From Streptomyces diastaticus subsp. diastaticus (GTDB lineage Bacteria > Actinomycetota > Actinomycetes > Streptomycetales > Streptomycetaceae): a DNA stretch of 64,000 nucleotides. The translations under genes and the position numbers were made by a program. Location: NCBI RefSeq assembly GCF_011170125.1, contig NZ_BLLN01000006.1, forward strand, positions 21,424-85,423, in the 5' to 3' direction. Positions 20,353 through 29,688 of the stretch are shown piece after piece. Every line of letters begins with the position of its first letter. The first letter of the stretch is position 1. The notes beneath the pieces are model-generated. The model was given only the letters and a program-made list of their open reading frames with translations, did not search any database and was not told where the DNA came from.

Positions 20353-20463
20353 CGGTGGGCTCCGAGGGTGACGAGCTCGGCGAGTTCGCGGTCGGTGAGG
20401 TTGGCGAAGGCGCGGTCACCGCCGCCGCGGCGCGTATCGCCTCTTCCGAGACTTCAGCCATGA
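20349..20463 (-). pseudogene. Small frameshifted gene upstream of the SWIM gene
   Basis: An ATG at 20463 starts MAEVSEEAIRAAAAV, but that frame then becomes Pro/Ser-rich. In the adjacent frame the sequence continues AFANLTDRELAELVTLGAHR and stops at 20349 in an ATGA overlap with the SWIM start. The natural protein would be a helical peptide of about 37 residues joining both parts, so a one- or two-base indel in the GCGGCGGCGGTGACC run (real mutation or sequencing error) has probably split it. Confidence 0.4.
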
Positions 20464-20541
20464 GACAACTCCCGCATCCCAGACGCCCGCCGGTCACTCG
20501 GTTCGCATCGGCGAGCCCCTCAGTAGTGGAGACACCGTAGC

Positions 20542-21659
20542 GTGAGAATCTTCGTCAGCAGTGTTCGCAAGGGACTTGAAGAGGAGCGGGACGCGCTACT
20601 GGCCTCATTCGGGCGCTTGGGCATACCCCGGTGCGGTTCGAGGACTTCTCCGCGCAGCCCACGCCCAGCCGGGAAGCGTGCCTGGCAGCTCTCGACTCTG
20701 CAAATGTCTGCGTCTTCCTGCTCGGACCGTCCTACGGCCACGTCTTCCCCGAGACAGGGCAGTCGGCAACACACGACGAGTGGGTGGCGGCCAAGACGGC
20801 GGGTAAGCCACGCTGGGTCTATCGCAAGCTGGGCGTCACGTTCGAAGACGCCCAGCAGTCGTTCGCCCGGGACGTGGAGGCCTACGCCACCGGAGTGTTC
20901 CGTGACTCGTTCCAGGACACTGCCGAGCTGTTGACCAAGGTGGTGCGAAAAGTGAAGGAGCTGGAGGCGGGGCCGTCCTCGCTGTCCTTCGCACCGCTGA
21001 CACAACCCGTTTCGCTGCGTCGGAGCCTCGATGAAGGAGGTGTCCAAGGCGGCGTCAGCGTCCCTCTGCTGGAACTGCACGTTCTCCCAGTGGGATTCGC
21101 CGGCTACTCGGCCCGTCAGCTGGAGGAGCTCAGCACATCACTGGCGGACCGGATCCGCCGGTCCGGGGCGGTCAAGAGCGACACTGCTCTGACGGCGTCC
21201 AGTTCCCAGGCACATGCAATTGTCAGCATGCCCCTCAGTCGGCCTCCTCGGTGGGACGCCACCCGGCCTGGGGAACTGGTGGAAGTACGCCTACACAAGA
21301 CCGGACAGGTCTCCCTGCGGGCCACACTCCCCCGAGACGCCATGGGTTCCATCCTCGATCAGGACGCGCTGCCTCAGCAGATCACCGCCCTGCTGAGGCT
21401 CATCGGCGCGCTGAATCTGATCCAGCATGAACGCATCGTCGTGGCGGTCGGCGTCTCGGATCCCCAGCTGACCCAGATCGACAGGTTCAACCCGCACCAA
21501 TCGCGTACGCGTGCCGAACTCGGCGGCTTCATGCGCTCGTTCGCACTGCAAACCGAGCCGGACGAGTCCGCCAGCCTGGCTGCGCTGGACGCCGGTGCAG
21601 AGGAGGTCGCACGGACCCTCTCAAGAGTACTGATCAAGCAGCACCCCTCAGCCACCTGA
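20542..21659 (+). pseudogene. DUF4062 protein gene split by a frameshift
   Basis: The first frame from GTG 20542 gives the classic DUF4062 start MRIFVSSVRKGLEEERDALL; after GRLGIP the domain continues in another frame as VRFEDFSAQPTPSREACLAA and NVCVFLLGPSYG to a stop at 21659. One base is missing near 20618-20630. DUF4062 is a TIR-like Rossmann domain found in proteins with effector, kinase or NTPase domains in bacterial immune systems; the 240-residue C-terminal part here has no motif I recognise. With the shift repaired the protein would be about 371 residues. A sequencing error is possible. Confidence 0.7.
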
Positions 21660-22160
21660 GACGGTGCCGTCATGACAACGGTTCACGGTCACCCGGCGTG
21701 AGGCGCTGCGCTCTACCTCCGGAAGCCTCGCCTGGGATCCCTGACACCGTGGCTGCCGAACGGCGCGACCCAGGCGGTCGCTCGTAGGTCACCCACGTCC
21801 ATGGACTGGTTCGCCGGGTCCTCGGGATCTGCGATGCGGAACAAGCCTGCCCGACTAAGGGCCTCACACCTCTGACCAGCACAACCCCGCGCCAGCTATA
21901 GCAGTCGGCATGAGAATGACCTGGCCTTTCGCCACCCATGTCAGCAACAGGTGATCACCATCCGTCAGTACCCACTACCAGGTCACTGAGGCTGCGTCAC
22001 TGACATTCAGATGACGATGCCCAGCTGACACTTCCTTGCAGACTGTCACTTGGCAGTCCGGGCAGGTGCTCGTTCAGTCTGGTCGCGGAAGTGGGGGTTC
22101 TCGGCTGCTGCTGGCGGGGGGCTCCGTCCCGGGGTGGCCGGTGTGGAGGGAAGGGCGGGG
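21660..22160. other. Intergenic, nothing recognised
   Basis: 500 bases between converging genes. No supported open frame, RNA or repeat. GC content is somewhat lower than around it. Confidence 0.5.
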
Positions 22161-23201
22161 TCAGAGCATGAGGAGGACCCTGGTGTTCGTGAGGAGTTTG
22201 CGGTTCACGCTGGTGCTCTGGACGAAGATGGTGAAGTCGTCGTTGTGGTCGGGCTTGATGCGGATCTCGACGTCGGGCAGGCCGAGCAGGGCGCGGGCTT
22301 CGGGGCCGGTGTAGATGCGGTCGGTTGTCTTCTCCAGGACCGCGATCTGCTTGCGTGGCTGGATCTTCTCGGACTTGGTCAGCTGGTAGAAGGCGCCGCC
22401 GGTGCGGTAGGTGTGGCCGGATTCGGTGATCCAGTCGCGGATCGCGGCGTCACGTGTGACGGGGAGCAGTGCGTAGGAGGTGGGGTCGGCTGCTGTGAGG
22501 CCGGCTGCCTTGATGGTGTCCTTGTTGACTGCTTCGGCGCCCACGGAGAAGACCGCTCGGGAGCCGCGGATGCCCTTGGTGCGGCCCACCATGAATTTTT
22601 CGGTGGCTTCCTGGATGACTTGGCCGGCTTCGTGCAGGCCTTGGGTGCTGGTGGCGTCCCAGATGGCGATGTTGTCCTTGGGGAAGCCGTACTGCATGGC
22701 TTCGCGCTTGCCCATCTGGTCGGGGACGAGGACGGCCAGTGTCCAGTTGTCCTGCTGGGTCTCGATCATCTGGGCCACTGCCTTGACCAGTTCTGCGGGC
22801 TTCCTGGAGGGGGTGCCGGGGCAGCGGTGGCTGGCGTTCTCCTGGCCGTCGGTGAGGACGAACGTGAGGAAGCTGTGGTCTCCGTAGAGCTGGGCGGTCT
22901 GGGCGAGTTCGCGTTGCGAGGTGAGGGTGGCTGCCAGGAGGGCCGTCATGCCGCCGACTCGGTAGAGCTGCTTGAGGGAGGGCATGCGCAGGACGTCTTT
23001 GTCGTAGATGACGCACTCGACGTTGTTCGCGAAGACGTACACCGTGACGCGGGTTTCCTGGTCCAGTTCGCGTGACCGGCGGGCCAGGTAGGTGATCTGC
23101 TGGTCGGCGACTTCGATCACCTTGGCGCTCAGGCGGGACATGGAGGAACTTGCGTCCAGGACGAGCGCGACGTGGTTGATGTAGTTCTGGTTTCCGGACA
23201 T
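22161..23201 (-). CDS. von Willebrand factor A domain protein
   Basis: ATG 23201 has the ribosome site GGGGGAG and gives 346 residues. The vWA domain has a complete MIDAS: Asp16-x-Ser18-x-Ser20 in VLDASSSMS, a Thr in GGMTAL and Asp in FVLTDGQEN. No signal peptide, so it is cytoplasmic. The C-terminal 100 residues (from about 245) are a separate basic domain. Such single vWA proteins act as metal-dependent scaffolds in stress responses, tellurite-type operons or defence systems; no partner gene is adjacent, so its role stays open. Confidence 0.85.
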   Translation of the reverse strand: MSGNQNYINHVALVLDASSSMSRLSAKVIEVADQQITYLARRSRELDQETRVTVYVFANNVECVIYDKDVLRMPSLKQLYRVGGMTALLAATLTSQRELAQTAQLYGDHSFLTFVLTDGQENASHRCPGTPSRKPAELVKAVAQMIETQQDNWTLAVLVPDQMGKREAMQYGFPKDNIAIWDATSTQGLHEAGQVIQEATEKFMVGRTKGIRGSRAVFSVGAEAVNKDTIKAAGLTAADPTSYALLPVTRDAAIRDWITESGHTYRTGGAFYQLTKSEKIQPRKQIAVLEKTTDRIYTGPEARALLGLPDVEIRIKPDHNDDFTIFVQSTSVNRKLLTNTRVLLML

Positions 23202-23529
23202 GGGAACTCCCCCTCGTTTCCGACTCGGTGGCCCTACGTTCCCATCTGGCACTGACAATCGATCATGGTTCGTCGGGGGTGGGGCCACGTCGGGCTGGGG
23301 CCGGGCGGTCGGGGTCGTGCCATGTTGCGTTTTTTGCGTGGCCTGCCGGTACCGCGTCGGTTTTGTATGGGGGCGACTGGGTCGTGGAGGCGCTGGACGG
23401 GGGCTTCGCCGCCGGTTCCGTGCACCGTCACCGGTGACGGTGACGGTTTCGCGCTGCGTGGGGTGCCGGTGGTCGCGCTTTTCGTGTCTGCCCGCGGGCA
23501 GGTGTGGCTGTGTTGCGGGGGGGGCTGGT
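23202..23529. other. Intergenic with a 20-bp palindrome
   Basis: No gene supported. CACCGTCACC/GGTGACGGTG (23423-23442) is a perfect 20-bp palindrome about 90 bases downstream of the gntR stop; it could end the gntR transcript or be a protein-binding site. The rest is G-rich on the plus strand. Confidence 0.45.
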
Positions 23530-24288
23530 TCAGCGGCGCAGGAGGAGGGAGGTGACGCGTAGGCGGCCGCTGTGGATCCAGACGTCGGAGTATTCGACGG
23601 GGCGGCCGTCGTCGAGGTAGGTGACCTGTTGGAGGTACTGGACGGGGTCGCCCTGGCCGAGGTCGAGTTCGGTGGCGACGTCTGTGGTGGCTGCCTCGGC
23701 GCTGAAGGTCCGGCGGGCGGTGGCGATCTTGAGTCCGTAGGTGTCTTCCAGGACGCCGAAGAGGCTGGCTGTGGTGAAGTCGGTCTTCTCGATGCCGGGG
23801 GCGAGGTCGGTGCGGACGAAGTTGGAGAGGAGGGCGACGGGGCCTTGGTCGGTTCTGCGGACGCGGGTCAGGCGCAGGACGCGGGTGTCGGGTGTGACGT
23901 CGAGCAGGGCGGCGACGGGGCGGGGTGGGGCGATGAGTGTGCATTCGCCGACGGTGGTGGTGGTGACCACTCCTTGGCTGGCGAAGTCTTCGGAGAGGGT
24001 GCTGAGTTTTTGGGCGATCGCTGGTTCGATGGTGGTCGAGGTGACGAAGGTGCCGCGGCCGCGGACCTGTCGTAGGAGGCCTTCTTCGATGAGGGTGGTC
24101 AGGGCGCGGCGGAGGGTGCCGCGGCTGACGCCGTATTCCTGGGCGAGTTCGGGTTCGCTTTTGAGGCGGTAGTGGGCGGGCCAGGCGCCGCTGGCGATGC
24201 GCAGTCGGATGTGTTCCGAGATCTGGACGTGGATCGCCGTGGGGACGTCCCGCTTGATGTCCGGCAGGCCTGGCTTGTCGCCCGTCAC
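23530..24288 (-). CDS. GntR-family regulator (HutC/UTRA type)
   Basis: 252 residues. Residues about 15-80 hold the winged helix (IRLRIASGAWPAHYRLKSEP, SRGTLRRALTTLIEEGLL, GRGTFV) and residues about 95-245 a UTRA ligand domain. It is the last gene of a minus-strand sugar operon (105 bases after the deoC-like gene), so it probably represses the operon and responds to a sugar or sugar phosphate. The best candidate operator is the inverted repeat at 30618-30641. Ribose operons are usually controlled by LacI-type RbsR; a GntR regulator is a difference. Confidence 0.9.
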   Translation of the reverse strand: MTGDKPGLPDIKRDVPTAIHVQISEHIRLRIASGAWPAHYRLKSEPELAQEYGVSRGTLRRALTTLIEEGLLRQVRGRGTFVTSTTIEPAIAQKLSTLSEDFASQGVVTTTTVGECTLIAPPRPVAALLDVTPDTRVLRLTRVRRTDQGPVALLSNFVRTDLAPGIEKTDFTTASLFGVLEDTYGLKIATARRTFSAEAATTDVATELDLGQGDPVQYLQQVTYLDDGRPVEYSDVWIHSGRLRVTSLLLRR

Positions 24289-24393
24289 GGTGGTCTTGTC
24301 TCCTTGTGGTGGTCTTGCCGGAGGACGGGTGTCGTTCCGGCCCGGTGCCCGTGCCCCCGGGCGGGGCCGGGGGCATGGGCGCCGGTGGTGCTG

Positions 24394-25107
24394 TCAGTAG
24401 CTGGCGGTGGTTTCGTCGCCGGTGTCGGTGATGATCGACAGTCCGGCGCTGGTTCCCAGCAGGCTGGCTCCGGCGCGCAGGAGTTGCAGGGCCTGCCGGT
24501 AGGTCTTGATGGATCCGGAGGCCTTGACCTGGACGCCGTTGCGGGCCCGGTCAACAAGGTAGCGAACGCTTGCGGGGTGTGCGGTCTCGATCTGTCCGCT
24601 GCTGGCGTTCTTGAGGAAGGAGGCGCCTGCTTCGATGGCGAGTTCGACGGCTGTTTCGCGTTCGGTCTCGGTGAGGAGCGGCAGTTCCAGCATGACCTTG
24701 ACGGGGAGGCCGCTGGCTCGTACGACGCCGGCGATGTCTTCGCGGAAGTCGTCGTAGCGGCCGCTCTTGAGCCAGCCGATCTGGACGCCGATGTCGAGTT
24801 GGGTGGCGCCGAGGCGGGCTATTTCGGCGGCTTCGGCGGCCTTTCCGGCGCTGGTCATGACGCCGACGGTGGGGAAGTCGAGGGCGGAGGCGACTTCGAT
24901 TCCGGTGCCGCTGAGTTCGGTGACGACCTCGGGCAGCCAGGAGGCGGGCACCATGGCTGCGTTGAAGCCGTGTGTGGCGGCTTCCTGGGCGTGGGCGATG
25001 ATCTGCTCGCGGGTGGTGTCCGGGTCGATCCTGGTGTGCTGGATGTAGGGGGCGAGTTGGGCCGGGGTGAGGGTGAGTTCGGTGGCGGCGGTGGTGGTTT
25101 CGGACAC
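24394..25107 (-). CDS. deoC: Deoxyribose-phosphate aldolase (DeoC-like)
   Basis: DeoC splits 2-deoxyribose 5-phosphate into glyceraldehyde 3-phosphate and acetaldehyde. The 237-residue protein is a TIM-barrel of the right size, with the Schiff-base Lys region SFLKNASSG, the second active-site Lys in VKASGSIKT, and the strand ALDFPTVGV with the following acidic strand QLDIGVQIGWL. Motif spelling differs from the E. coli enzyme (KNASSG rather than KTSTG), so the substrate could be a related sugar phosphate. It lies 82 bases after rbsD in the same operon. Confidence 0.85.
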   Translation of the reverse strand: MSETTTAATELTLTPAQLAPYIQHTRIDPDTTREQIIAHAQEAATHGFNAAMVPASWLPEVVTELSGTGIEVASALDFPTVGVMTSAGKAAEAAEIARLGATQLDIGVQIGWLKSGRYDDFREDIAGVVRASGLPVKVMLELPLLTETERETAVELAIEAGASFLKNASSGQIETAHPASVRYLVDRARNGVQVKASGSIKTYRQALQLLRAGASLLGTSAGLSIITDTGDETTASY

Positions 25108-25189
25108 GGTGTGGTCTCCCTGGGAGGTGGTGTGGGGGTGTGGGCGGGTGGGCCGCCGGGGTGTTTTTCGGGTGCGGGGCGGGGTGGGG

Positions 25190-25645
25190 TCAGAGGCGGG
25201 AGGCGTACTCGGGTGGTGTGATGATGTCTTCGCCGCCGAACCAGTGGGGGGCGTCGACGCCGCAGTAGAGGCCGATGTTGCCCCAGGGTTCGAAGGCGCC
25301 GGTGCGGACGATGACCTTTGCCTGGCGGGCCAGGGCGCCGAGCATCTCGGTGTGGGGGCGGGTGGTGAACTCGGCGTCGGTGAAGCGCTCGTGGAGCCAG
25401 GTGTCCAGGCGGGGGTTGTTGTGGGGGACGTTCTCGGCGCGGACGACGCCTTCGACGACGAGTTCGTCGGCGATCAGTGTGAGTACCGTGCGCAGGTCGG
25501 GCAGGTTCTGGGCGAGGGCCAGGTCGATGCGGTGGGCGTCGCGGGGGATGGGGAAGCCGGCGTCGACGACGAGCAGCAGGTCGGTGTGGCCGAGGGTGGC
25601 GAGGGCGCCGCTCAGTTCGGCGTTGAGGATGCCGGAGCGTTTCAT
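25190..25645 (-). CDS. rbsD: D-ribose pyranase
   Basis: RbsD interconverts pyranose and furanose forms of ribose so that ribokinase can use it. The 151-residue sequence has the family features MKRSGILNAELSGALATLGH (catalytic His at the end), VVDAGFPIP, and the C-terminal RTGAFEPWGNIGLYCGV. It sits 58 bases after rbsA. All expected active-site parts are present. Confidence 0.95.
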   Translation of the reverse strand: MKRSGILNAELSGALATLGHTDLLLVVDAGFPIPRDAHRIDLALAQNLPDLRTVLTLIADELVVEGVVRAENVPHNNPRLDTWLHERFTDAEFTTRPHTEMLGALARQAKVIVRTGAFEPWGNIGLYCGVDAPHWFGGEDIITPPEYASRL

Positions 25646-25703
25646 GGTGGTTCCTTTCGTGGTGTGGGGGTGGGTGGGGGTGGGGCGGGGTTTGTGTGGT
25701 GCT

Positions 25704-27254
25704 TCAGGCGGCTGTGGGTTCTGTGCCGGTGGCGAGGGTCATGACGGATTCCTCGGTGGCGTCGGCGGAGTCGACGACCGCTGCGAGGCGTCCTTGGCTC
25801 ATCACCGCGATGCGGTCGGTCAGGGTGAGGAGTTCGGGCAGGTCGGAGGAGGAGCAGAGGATTGCCAGGCCTTGGTCGGCGAGGGTGGTGAGCTGGGCGT
25901 AGATTTCGGCTTTGGCGCCGATGTCCACGCCGCGGGTGGGTTCGTCGAGGATGAGGACCTGGGGGTTGATGGCGAGCCAGCGTGCCAGTACGGCTTTTTG
26001 CTGGTTGCCGCCGGAGAGGCTGGTGATGGGCTGGGTCATGGTGGCGGTCTTCACCCGGAGCTGTCGTGCCTGTGTGGTGGCGGCTTCGTTGAAGGGGCGG
26101 CGTCGGAGGAGGCCGAGGCGGCTGAAGGTGCGGGTGGTGAGGGCGCCGATGTTCTCGCCGACGCTCATCGTGGTCAGTAGTCCTTGGGCGCGGCGTTCGC
26201 CGGGGACGAACGCCAGCCGTCGTTCGACGCTGGTGATGGGGTTGCGTCGGTCGTAGGGTTCGCCGCCCAGTTCGACGGTGCCGCCGTTGCCGGGGTCGGC
26301 GCCGAAGATGTTGTGGAGGAGTTCGATGCGGCCGGAGTCGGGGAGTCCGGCGATGCCGAGGATCTCGCCGGGGCGTAGTTCGAGGGAGATGTCGTGGTGT
26401 CTGCGGCCGCTGAGTTGCCGGACGGTCAGGGCGGGGCGGGTGGCGGGTGGGGGTGTGTCGGTGGTGCGGCGGGTGAACTGGCCGAGTTCTCGGCCGACCA
26501 TGGCGGCGACTGCTTGCTCGGGTGTGGTTTCGTCGCGGCGCCAGGAGGCGACGTGGGCGCCGTCGCGCAGTACCTGGATGTGGTCGGCCAGGCGGAAGAC
26601 TTCGGGCATGCGGTGGGAGACGTAGAGCATGGTGGTGCCCTCGGTCTTGAGGTGGTCCATGAGGGTGAAGAGCCGGTCGGCCTCGGCGGGGGTGAGCATC
26701 GCGGTGGGTTCGTCGAGGATGAGGACGCGGCAGCCGCGGGCCAGGGAGCGGGCGACGACGATGAGTTGCTGGGTGGCCAGGTCCAGGGTGCGTACGGGGG
26801 CGTCGGGGTCGAGGTGGAGGTCGAGTCCGGCGAGGAGTTCGGTGGTGCGGTGGATCATCTGGCGGCGGGAGGGGAACCAGCGGTTGCCTGGTTCGACGCC
26901 GCTGAGGACGTTTTCGGCGACGGTGCGGTCGGGGAGCAGGGAGAGTTCCTGGGGGACGATCGCCACGCCGTGCCGGCTGAGCATGGTGGCCGGTTCGAAG
27001 GAGGTGACGTCTTGTCCGAAGACGGTGATGTCGCCGTCGCTGGGTGGCTGGAGGCCGGCGAGGATTTTCAGCAGGGTGGATTTTCCGGCGCCGTTCTCGC
27101 CGAGGAGGGCGGTGATCTCGCCTGCGGGGACGTCGAAGGAGACGTCGCGCAGGGCGCGGACCGGGCCGAAGTTGCGGGTGAGGTTGCGGACGCGTACGGC
27201 GGGTGTGGTGCCGGCCGGGCTGGGGGTGTCGGGGTGCGGGGGTGCGGGGGTCAT
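25704..27254 (-). CDS. rbsA: Ribose ABC transporter ATP-binding protein
   Basis: RbsA powers ribose import. The ATG at 27254 overlaps the rbsB stop (TGATG) and gives 516 residues; the frame is open further into rbsB but that is a shadow. Two nucleotide-binding domains are present: the first has Walker A GENGAGKST (52-60) and Walker B VLILDEPTAML; the second has the degenerate Walker A GLPDSGRIE usual for the sugar family, signature LSGGNQQK and Walker B LILDEPTRGVD. Membrane-peripheral. Confidence 0.95.
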   Translation of the reverse strand: MTPAPPHPDTPSPAGTTPAVRVRNLTRNFGPVRALRDVSFDVPAGEITALLGENGAGKSTLLKILAGLQPPSDGDITVFGQDVTSFEPATMLSRHGVAIVPQELSLLPDRTVAENVLSGVEPGNRWFPSRRQMIHRTTELLAGLDLHLDPDAPVRTLDLATQQLIVVARSLARGCRVLILDEPTAMLTPAEADRLFTLMDHLKTEGTTMLYVSHRMPEVFRLADHIQVLRDGAHVASWRRDETTPEQAVAAMVGRELGQFTRRTTDTPPPATRPALTVRQLSGRRHHDISLELRPGEILGIAGLPDSGRIELLHNIFGADPGNGGTVELGGEPYDRRNPITSVERRLAFVPGERRAQGLLTTMSVGENIGALTTRTFSRLGLLRRRPFNEAATTQARQLRVKTATMTQPITSLSGGNQQKAVLARWLAINPQVLILDEPTRGVDIGAKAEIYAQLTTLADQGLAILCSSSDLPELLTLTDRIAVMSQGRLAAVVDSADATEESVMTLATGTEPTAA

Positions 27255-28279
27255 CAGTCCTCCACGGTGGCGTCGGCGAGGTTGTCGCGGGTGATGATCT
27301 GGGCTCCAGTGTCGACGCCGGTGATCTTGGTTTCCTCGGTGAGGAAGTCGTGCAGTGTCTTGACGGCCTGGTAGCCCTGTTCGGCCGGGTTCTGGCTGAC
27401 GGTGAAGTCGAGGACGCCGCGGTCGATGTATTCGGAGGTCTGGGTGAGCAGGTCGAAGCCGCCCATGGCGATGGAGTCCTGTTTGCCGGACTGGGCGACC
27501 CATTTGGCGGCGGCGGTGGTGGAGCAGCAGTCCAGTCCGGCGACGGCGGCGACGTCGGGCTGGCCGGACATGGTGGATTCGACGGTGTTGTATGCGCTGT
27601 TGGGTTCGTTGCCGACGTTGACTGGTCCGACGATCTTCAGTCCGCTGTCCTTCATGCCTTTCTTGAAGCCGTTGAAGCGGTCGTGGGACCATCCGGCTCC
27701 GGTGTCGACGGAGAAGACGATGACGGATTTGCCGTTGGTGTCGCCCTTGATCTTCTTGCGTAGTTCCTTCGCCTGGTTTTTTCCGGAGGCTTCGAGGTCC
27801 TGGCCGACGAAGCCCATCTGCTGGGAGTCGGGGTTGTCGGTGTTGAAGGAGATGACGGGGATGCCGGCCTTGTAGGCCTGGCTGATGACGGGCTTGAGGG
27901 CGTCGCTGGAGGCGGAGGAGACGGCGAGGCCGTCCACGGCCTGCTGCTGGATGAGTGTCTGGATCTCGGAGACCTGTTTGCCGGCGTCGCCGCCGGTGGG
28001 TCCGATGAGGGAGACGTCGTCGCCGAGTTCCTTGCCGGCCTTCTTCATGCCGGAGCCGATCGGCTTGGCGAAGGCGAGGGAGGGGTCGTGGTAGCTGAGC
28101 TTGATGCGCAGCGGCTTGTCGTCGTCCAGCCGCTGCTGGATGTAGGGGGCGAGGGTGAAGGAGTCGTCGCCGGTGCCGTTGGTGCCGTCGGCGGTGATGG
28201 CGCCGCAGGCGCTGAGGGAGAGGGCGGCGACGGCCGTGGTGGCGGCGGTCAGGGTTCTCAGGTGGGTACGCGGGGACAT
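27254..28279 (-). CDS. rbsB: Ribose ABC transporter substrate-binding lipoprotein
   Basis: ATG 28279 follows AAGGAG and gives 341 residues. The N-terminus is a lipoprotein signal with lipobox LSAC (Cys25). The rest is a periplasmic-binding fold of the RbsB/Peripla_BP_4 type (IKLSYHDPSLAFAKPIGSGM, GIPVISFNTDNPDSQ, NPAEQGYQAVKTL). A 368-base gap with repeats separates it from rbsC, whereas it overlaps rbsA, suggesting that rbsB and rbsA are produced together, possibly more strongly than rbsC. Specificity for ribose is inferred from the neighbours rbsD and rbsK. Confidence 0.92.
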   Translation of the reverse strand: MSPRTHLRTLTAATTAVAALSLSACGAITADGTNGTGDDSFTLAPYIQQRLDDDKPLRIKLSYHDPSLAFAKPIGSGMKKAGKELGDDVSLIGPTGGDAGKQVSEIQTLIQQQAVDGLAVSSASSDALKPVISQAYKAGIPVISFNTDNPDSQQMGFVGQDLEASGKNQAKELRKKIKGDTNGKSVIVFSVDTGAGWSHDRFNGFKKGMKDSGLKIVGPVNVGNEPNSAYNTVESTMSGQPDVAAVAGLDCCSTTAAAKWVAQSGKQDSIAMGGFDLLTQTSEYIDRGVLDFTVSQNPAEQGYQAVKTLHDFLTEETKITGVDTGAQIITRDNLADATVED

Positions 28280-28647
28280 CGGGGGCTCCTTCGGCGGGTC
28301 CGCGGTTCTCGGGGACAGGGGGGCGGGTGGGGCCGGTGGGGCGGCGTGTGAGCGGTTCGCGGTGCGGCCGGTGGCCTGGGGTGGGCTGGTGTCCGTGTCC
28401 GCGAGGTGGCGGGGGTGGGGCCCGGGTCGGGTGCGGGTTCTGGGGCTTGCGCTGCCGGGTGCCGGGCCGCGGGCGACGGGGGGCGGGGGTGGCTGGTGGC
28501 GTGCGTGTGGCGGGCCGGGTGCGGGTCCTGGGGCTGGGCTGCCGGACTGGTTCCTGGGGTTGGGCTGACCGGGTGCGGGTCCTGGTTGGGCTGACCGGGT
28601 GCCGGGCCGTGGTGGTGGTGTCCGGGTCGGTGTCGTGGGCGGCCGGG
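28280..28647 (-). repeat. rbsC-rbsB spacer with imperfect GC-rich repeats
   Basis: On the plus strand GGGTGCGGGTTCTGGGGC (about 28427), GGGTGCGGGTCCTGGGGC (about 28517) and GGGTGCGGGTCCTGG (about 28571) recur, alternating with CTGCCGG or CTGACCGGGTGC. No gene. Such repeats can form mRNA structures between operon genes. The ribosome site for rbsB lies at the 3' end. Confidence 0.6.
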
Positions 28648-29688
28648 TCAGGCGCGGGTCTTGCGCTTGCGCTGCCAGGTGTCGGCGGCGACGGCGGCGA
28701 CGATGACCAGGCCGGTGACGACGGTCTGCCAGAAGGACGAGATGCCCTTGATGTTGAGGATGTTCTGGAGCAGGCCGATGAAGGCGACGCCGATGACGGT
28801 GCCCCACATGGTGCCGGAGCCGCCGAAGAGGGCGGCGCCGCCGATGATGACGGCTGAGATGACGGTGAGTTCGAGTCCCTGGCCCGTGACTCCCTGTACG
28901 TAGGAGAGGAAGGACAGGCCGAGGACGCCGGCGAGCCCGGCGGTGAATCCGGAGAGGACGAACGCGGTGAGTTTGACCCGCTTGACGTTGACGCCGACGA
29001 GCCGGGCGGCTTCCTGGTTGCCGCCGACCGCGTAGGTGTTGAAGCCGAAGCGGGAGCGGGCGAGCAGGACCACGCCGATGGCGGCGACGGCGGCGAAGAA
29101 GACGAACTGCATGGGGATCACGCCGAACAGCCGTCCCTGGCCCAGGAGGCTGAACTCGGCGACGCCCGGCTGGGAGGAGCTGAGTGAGATCGGGGCGCCG
29201 TCGGAGATGAGCAGGGCGATGCCGCGGAAGACGCTGAGGGTGCCGAGGGTGACGATGAAGGACGGTACGCCGAGCAGTACCACGGCCAGGCCGTTGAAGA
29301 GTCCGGCGAGGACGCCGACGGCCAGTCCCACGGCCATGGCCGCGGCCCAGCTCCAGCCGTCCGATATGAGCATGCCGGTGGAGATCGCGGACAGGGCGTA
29401 GGTGGAGCCGACGGAGAGGTCGATCTCGCCGTTGAGGATGACGAAGGTCGCTCCGACGGCCATGATGCCGAGCTGGGCGATCTGCTGGCCGACCGAGAGC
29501 AGGTTGCCGGACTGGGCGAAGGTCGGTGAGAGCACTGTGCCCAGCAGGAAGAGCAGGACGAGGGCGGCGAACACGCCGGCTTCCCGGGCGTGCAGCAGTC
29601 TGTGCAGCGTGAGTGGGAGCCGGCGGGAGGAGGCGTCGGGGGGTGCCGCCGGGGCGGTCTGCGGCTTGGGGGAGGTGGTCGGGGTCAC
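28648..29688 (-). CDS. rbsC: Ribose ABC transporter permease
   Basis: 346 residues with about eight to ten hydrophobic helices and the family motifs LNGEIDLSVGS (residues ~84-94) and NRLVG-like GGNQEAARLVGVNVKRVKL with the EAA-type coupling loop. Its ATG overlaps the ribokinase stop (ATGA), an unusual order, since rbsK normally ends rather than begins the operon. The N-terminal 25 residues are a Pro/Ala/Thr-rich cytoplasmic tail. Confidence 0.95.
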   Translation of the reverse strand: MTPTTSPKPQTAPAAPPDASSRRLPLTLHRLLHAREAGVFAALVLLFLLGTVLSPTFAQSGNLLSVGQQIAQLGIMAVGATFVILNGEIDLSVGSTYALSAISTGMLISDGWSWAAAMAVGLAVGVLAGLFNGLAVVLLGVPSFIVTLGTLSVFRGIALLISDGAPISLSSSQPGVAEFSLLGQGRLFGVIPMQFVFFAAVAAIGVVLLARSRFGFNTYAVGGNQEAARLVGVNVKRVKLTAFVLSGFTAGLAGVLGLSFLSYVQGVTGQGLELTVISAVIIGGAALFGGSGTMWGTVIGVAFIGLLQNILNIKGISSFWQTVVTGLVIVAAVAADTWQRKRKTRA

